Shown piece after piece: positions 59,553-64,000 of a DNA stretch of 64,000 nt. Source of the DNA: Panax quinquefolius (Eukaryota > Streptophyta > Magnoliopsida > Apiales > Araliaceae); assembly GCA_020205615.1 (NCBI GenBank), contig CM035164.1:121454307-121518306 (forward strand). The letters run 5' to 3'. Numbering within the stretch: position 1 is the first letter of the stretch; each line of letters begins with the position of its first letter. The notes under the pieces were generated by a model, which was not told where the DNA came from, searched no databases, and saw nothing but the letters and a program-made list of their open reading frames with translations. The translations under genes and the position numbers were made by a program.

Positions 59553-59566
59553 TCGTGCTGATAACG
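59553..59566 (-). other. copia primer binding site
   Basis: The minus strand reads CGTTATCAGCACGA straight after the LTR end, the sequence usual at this position in this copia lineage. Confidence 0.75.
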
Positions 59567-59797
59567 TGTTATAAAACTTTAGCAAAGTATAGAAATGAAG
59601 GATTTTGTGTGTCTTTCCTTCTGTATTTTCATCCTTTATATAGAGAATGAAGGAGAGGAGGATGAGGAGAGAGAGTAGGAGAATGAGGAAAAAAGGAGGG
59701 AGATCACGGAGTGGGGAACAAGAAAGCAGGAGAGAGAGAAGTGGTTCCCTTAAGGGAATCATTATTATAACAGATGTTTTATTTTGGGTCCTTAACA
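59567..59797 (-). mobile_element. copia 5' LTR
   Basis: The minus strand starts TGTTAAGGACCC and ends TTTTATAACA, 231 bp, with TG..CA ends. It contains TATATAAAGG at 59642-59633, a good TATA box about 75 bp before the LTR end. Confidence 0.85.
59633..59642 (-). promoter_or_regulatory. copia LTR TATA box
   Basis: The minus strand reads TATATAAAGG, placed where a short copia LTR normally has its promoter. Start of transcription is expected near 59605-59615. Confidence 0.65.
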
Positions 59798-59976
59798 CTA
59801 ATATACAATAATTAGAAAGTATCTACAAATATAATACATACACAAAATAATTACAAAAATAACGCAATTCATATTAATAAGGAAACCTAAAATCAAAGAG
59901 AAATAACTGTCATAATTAATAATTCAAATTCAAATATCTGAAATCTAACAACAAAAACAAATTCAAATATTCAAAT

Positions 59977-60180
59977 TCAATAGCATTTTCGATCTGAAAC
60001 AATGGAAACTTGTAATTTATCTGCTTCTGCAAAGTGATTATTCATTCCACCTTCTATCTCGGTCTCGCTTGCGGATTCATCCCAATAAAAGTGTTTCTTG
60101 ATGGCATCCTCATGCTCAAAACAACTTGAAGAGAAAAGCAATGGTTCATAATCCATTCCAAAGTAGGTTAATTCTTCCAT
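59977..60180 (-). CDS. unrecognised acidic small ORF
   Basis: A 67-codon frame starting MEELTYFGMDYEPLLF. It is acidic, with no repeats, and its codon use is less biased than the flanking AT-rich DNA. I do not recognise it. It could be a first exon or relic of a plant gene, or chance. No splice partner was identified. Confidence 0.2.
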   Translation of the reverse strand: MEELTYFGMDYEPLLFSSSCFEHEDAIKKHFYWDESASETEIEGGMNNHFAEADKLQVSIVSDRKCY

Positions 60181-60354
60181 AAAATTTTCAAGACCTCGCT
60201 TCCATTTAATACGTCATTACAGATTTGAACAAATATTCAAATTCAGAGAATTTATTCATGTTCGAAAATTCTAAATTCAATTTCATGTCCAAAAGAAAAT
60301 AAGAACACTGTATAGAAAAGAAAGAGATGGGAGAGTGATATGTAATGTAATGTT

Positions 60355-61075
60355 GATAACCAAATCTTCGTACCAAGGTAACCAAATTTTATACCAAGGT
60401 ATCCAAACCTTTATACCAAGGTAACCAATCTATCTCCACACCTGCAGTATGAATTGGTTACCTTGATCTGAAAGTCTGACAACCATCTGTATGAAGGTTT
60501 GGCTACCAACTGCATCACATTCAAAATAATTTGGTAACTTAATAAAACTGAATTGGTTACCTTGGTATGAAGGTTGGTTACCCACTTCAGTTTGGCTACC
60601 AACTGAATCACATTCAAAATAAATTGGTAACCTAATAACACTGAATTGGCTACCTTGGTATGAATGTTTGGCTACCAACTGCACTATTAAAAAACTGCAG
60701 GTGTGGATGTGAATTGGTTACCTTGATATGAAGATTTTGTTACCTTGGTATGAAGGTTTGGTTACCTTGGTGTGAAAGTTTGGTTACCAACTGCACTATG
60801 AAAAAACTAAAGGTATGGAGGTGGATTGGTTACCAACTGCATTATGAAAAAACTGCAAGTGTGGAGGTGGATTGGTTACCTTGATATGAAGATTTTGTTA
60901 ACTTGGTATGAAGGTTTGGTTACCTTGGTGTGAAGGTTTGGTTACCAACTGCAATATGAAAAAACTGAAGGTGTGGAGGTTGATTGGTTACCTTGGTATG
61001 AATGTTTGGTTACCAATTGCACTATAAAAAAATTGCAGGTGTAGAGGTGGATTGGTAACCTTGATACGAAGGTTT
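60355..61075. repeat. degenerate minisatellite of GGTTACC units
   Basis: Irregular repetition of a few modules: TTGGTTACCTTGGTATGAAGG, shortened here to its core GGTTACCTTGGTATGAAG; GGTTACCAACTGCA; and AAAAAACTGCAGGTGTGGAG. The modules are combined into units of roughly 60-130 bp. Both strands carry frames that stay open by repetition only. No element ends seen. Confidence 0.85.
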
Positions 61076-61960
61076 GGAGAATTCAACTTTTCTTCCATCA
61101 TCAATTATTGTAATTATTTCTAAAAATGTTTAAAATATATTTTCCAATAGTAGAGAATACTAGTTGGTCTAAAATAGCTAGGTCCAACTATGTTGGGTTG
61201 GTCTGAACCTTGGCACAGGTTGAGATTTAAGTATGGGCTGAATATAAGCCCAGTTTTTTTGGGCTGTGTTCTTTTAGCTAGAATATTTGGAAGTGTACAA
61301 AAAATAACTTTTTCCCTCCACGAAAAAAGTAAAAAAAATAAAAAAACAAAGTTGTCTCATTACATTACATAGAACACAAAAAAGGTAGTAATTTGATTAA
61401 GTGTGTATGATGCAATTGTCCTATAATGGAGATCAAGTGTTGGTCTAGTAATTAAGTTGTCGCCCATTGCCCATTGGAGTGTTTCTCGAATATATTCTCA
61501 TCCGTTAAGATGTTTAGAGTATTTATTATAATTGACAGATTCTTAATACTACTGGTAGTAAAATTTATTTATATTTGTAAGGGTTCTTTTGGCCTGCTTC
61601 CAAGGAATTAGTGACCGCCATGAAAAATCGCAAGCAGCTGGTTCCCTTTTTTCAGCTACCAATTCATCCCTCCTCTATTTCCGCATATTTCATACCAAAC
61701 AAAAAAAGTACGGGGTTTCCAAAATTCAGACATTGTTATTCATCTATACAAAATCATTTTTGGATCATAGATTTCGACAAACATAATTCTGTTTTTCAAC
61801 TAAATTTGTCTTCTAGTTTTTTTCCCTTTCCCCTAATCCTATCTATGATCACGGATTCATGCATAGATTTCTGGGGTCAGGTCCAGTACGACACATAAAT
61901 TGAATTTGGGATTGTGAATGTGAATGTGATTTTGATTCGAACCACATGCAGGAAGGAAAG
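61076..61960 (+). promoter_or_regulatory. 5' flank of the AGD-type gene
   Basis: Unique AT-rich DNA upstream of the start at 61961. CACATGCAG at 61942-61950, directly before GAAGGAAAG and the start codon, looks like a splice acceptor. The leader may therefore contain an intron whose first exon lies upstream, perhaps in 61480-61900. Confidence 0.4.
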
Positions 61961-63892
61961 ATGCATTTCACCAAGCTCGATGATTCTCCAATGTTTAGGC
62001 AACAGGTATTATTTTTTTTTTCCTTTTGCCCTTATTTTTTGGCAAATAATTGATTAAAATATATTTGTATGGTTCAATGTCACAATCACGTTGTGGCAGC
62101 TACCGGTGAATTTTTACAGCTCCAAAGGCGAATTGGTGGCATAGTTTAACTGATTGATAGTTAGTCCAGTTATCATTTTTCACAGGTTATAGTTTTAGTC
62201 TCTGTTGAAGGGACAGGGATATCCTGTAATCAAAAGGTAAGTTGGCTTTTGCAAGGAACATTTAAAACTTATAGATGTTCTGTATCTAAATGAATACTTA
62301 ACATAGTATACTTTTGAAGGTCATACAGTTTGCGGCAATTGTATATTTAATATGGTATGTTTTGGAAGTTCATACAGTTTGGGCCATTCTTATTTCAGTT
62401 GTCTAAGTAAGGACCATTTCCCTTGCTGTGTAGAAGGATTTGCCTATGGTTTAGTCGGAGAAGTTGCATTTTCAAGTTAGGCACTTCTTTTCATTTGATT
62501 GCTGGTTCTTTTCTTTCTTTTACCTCGGCTCGGCCGCCCGAAAGGTCAATTTCTTTCTTGTACCTCTTCCGACTCTTCCTTTTCTCTCTCATTGGAGGTG
62601 TTGTGGAATCCCCAGGAGGGTGGAATGTACTTCAATCTTTCACATCATTCCATTTCGGAACCAAGCCATAAGCTCTGATCTGGAAAATTATAATTTCAAA
62701 TTATGCAGCCATTCAATCTCCTGATGTTGTCTTCTTCCTTTTTTTTCCCTTCCTTTCTTCATGAGTCGAGACATTATGGAACTCCCAAGTTTAAGTTATA
62801 TTTTCCCGAAATATTATATTGTCTATTGGTATCCTAAATATCTTAAGGTTGCTCTCTGTCACTACCATGATGCAATTGCTGAGTGCATATTCTCCATATT
62901 CATTATATTTGCCCCTTTTCCTTGAAATTCCTAACTTCAGAGTTTTAATGTGTGAGATATTCTACTCTAAATGTTTTATGAGAATCTGAAAATTGGCAGT
63001 CTTGTATACATGTCTCTGCCCCCGTAAGAAAAGAAACCCAAGTCAATGTGTTTCAGTCTAAGGATTCAAAAGCTGGCAACACTATGGAATGTCAAGAACA
63101 GTTTCCTTCTCCATAAAACTGCATATTTATTATTATTTTTCTTAAGATGATATGTTCAATTTCTGGTGACACTGCATACATATCTTCCCCCTGCAGCAGT
63201 GCTCTTCTATGTTGTTCACTGATATTTAAGCAGTATTTAAATTTTGTCCCTGCCACCTTTGAGTAAATATTTGTTACACGTACTTTGAACAAATTTGACT
63301 GTTATGTTGTTCTGCAATGCAGATTCAGTGTTTGGAAGAAAGTGCTGAGACATTGAGGGAGAAAAGTTTAAGGTTTTATAAAGGATGTCGAAAGTACACG
63401 TAAGTCTTTCTGTGTTACTTCTCTCCACATTTGTTTCATATCATCATTGCATTACCTCCACTTTATACTTGTCTAGAAGAGAAACATTCAATTCTTCATT
63501 GACTTTTTAATCTTCTTTCTGTTCAATGTTTTGGATTGTGTTAGGTATTTACTATAGCTTAGCATTGATTAAAGAGTAAATTTCAACATTAGCTAAAAAC
63601 CCTGCATTTATTTATATCAGATATGGAATCTCTAGCACACGTATAGTTTAAATTTGCTTACTGAAACTTACGTTATCTTTCTGCAGTGTAGTTAAAGAAA
63701 TGATTGGTGTCATTTTGTGACTAAACATTTTTGTACAATTTCCAAGTCCATCATTTAAATTCCAAACATGAAATTACTGTCCTTGTTACAGTGACGGGCT
63801 TGGAGAAGGGCATGACAGGGATGTTGCTTTTGCTAGTGCACTTGAAACTTTTGGAGGAGGTCATAATGATCCTACTTGTGTTTCTTTTGGAG
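61961..63892 (+). CDS. ACAP/AGD-type ARF GTPase-activating protein, exons 1-3 (5' part)
   Basis: Exon 1 is 61961-62005, exon 2 is 63323-63399, exon 3 is 63792-63892. The borders are GT..AG and phases join (AC|T between exons 2 and 3). The 74 complete codons start MHFTKLDDSPMFRQQ and include CLEESAETLREKSLRFYKGC and DVAFASALETFGGGHNDP, the start of the BAR domain in plant AGD1-AGD4 proteins. These proteins have BAR, PH, ArfGAP and ankyrin domains and switch off ARF GTPases on Golgi and endosomal membranes; AGD3 (VAN3/SCARFACE) acts in leaf vein patterning. I cannot say which of AGD1-4 this is from the start alone. The rest lies beyond the right edge. No defect is seen. Confidence 0.9.
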
Positions 63893-64000
63893 GTAAGACT
63901 TTGATTTTTTTTTCTTTCTTGGGTGTGGTTCCCATAACAAATGGGTGGGTACTTACCAATCAAAAACAAAAAAAAAATAAAGAAAAGAATAAAAGAAAAG

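Larger units (their letters stand above)
56814..59797 (-). mobile_element. copia element, 5' half (LTR to integrase)
   Basis: Minus-strand order from 59797: a 231-bp LTR, primer site, leader with a gypsy-LTR fragment, gag, zinc knuckle (about 58090-58140, CFRCGMNGHWWRA), GAG-pre-integrase, and integrase start (GDICGPIHPLFGPFRYFIVL then IDASTRWSHVCLL) to the HTQNG block at about 56825. Frameshifts and stops are frequent in the integrase. It is cut there by the gypsy LTR. A later part of the same lineage is at 46481-47212. Confidence 0.85.

Noticed and set aside
62423..62724. Overlapping 82- and 86-codon frames
   Set aside because: They lie in the first intron of the AGD-type gene, are low-complexity hydrophobic, and match no family I know.
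1..64000. Search for tRNA, rRNA and organelle insertions
   Set aside because: I recognised no cloverleaf-type gene or rRNA core by eye. A covariance-model scan would be needed to exclude short degenerate ones.

Overview
The window is nuclear DNA of a flowering plant, most likely a eudicot. The genes have introns with GT..AG borders and AT-rich flanks, and repeats of plant type dominate: Ty3/gypsy LTR elements with about 2.3-2.7 kb LTRs, Ty1/copia elements, an Athila-like element, hAT-like elements and MITE-like palindromes. No species is named because nothing here is diagnostic.

Genes. (1) 17220-25928, minus: a complete 16-exon gene that splices in frame to 649 codons. It encodes a glycoside hydrolase 123-like (DUF4091) protein with an Asp-Glu dyad at residues 408-409. 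(2) 61961-63892, plus, running off the right edge: the first three exons of an ACAP/AGD-type ARF GTPase-activating protein. (3) 26664-27220, plus: a small two-exon GRF zinc-finger gene with one in-frame stop. It lies head to head with gene 1 across 735 bp. (4) 10782-15055, minus: remains of at least two tandem CYP72-clan cytochrome P450 copies, all broken.

Repeats, left to right. 1-5953: gypsy gag remnant and LTR (minus), then a pol tail with its 3' LTR (plus). 5954-10664: a decayed TNT1-like copia element (minus) with its own 5' LTR, a hAT-like insertion and a missing 3' end. 13226-14507: small inverted-repeat elements inside the P450 remains. 27537-28156: gypsy reverse-transcriptase fragment. 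28157-41451: a plus-strand gypsy element (LTR, primer site, gag, protease) interrupted by a solo LTR, a hAT-like element, and a solo LTR that holds another solo LTR. All three solo LTRs keep perfect 5-bp target duplications. 41452-46480: 3' part of an Athila-like element (minus). 46481-47212 and 56814-59797: two pieces that look like one copia element (minus), split by a gypsy array (internal, LTR, internal, LTR) at 47213-56813. 60355-61075: a minisatellite.

All visible copies of the main gypsy family have gag and protease at most. Apart from short pol tails they carry no polymerase, so they look non-autonomous. Their LTRs have a TATA box well inside, which leaves a long transcribed leader full of tandem repeats. 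I found no tRNA, rRNA, CRISPR array or clearly new multi-gene system. The main novelty candidates are the repeat-rich LTR leader, a repeated segment that carries a second primer-site-like sequence, copy differences clustered at CAG/CTG-like sites, and the chimeric junctions.
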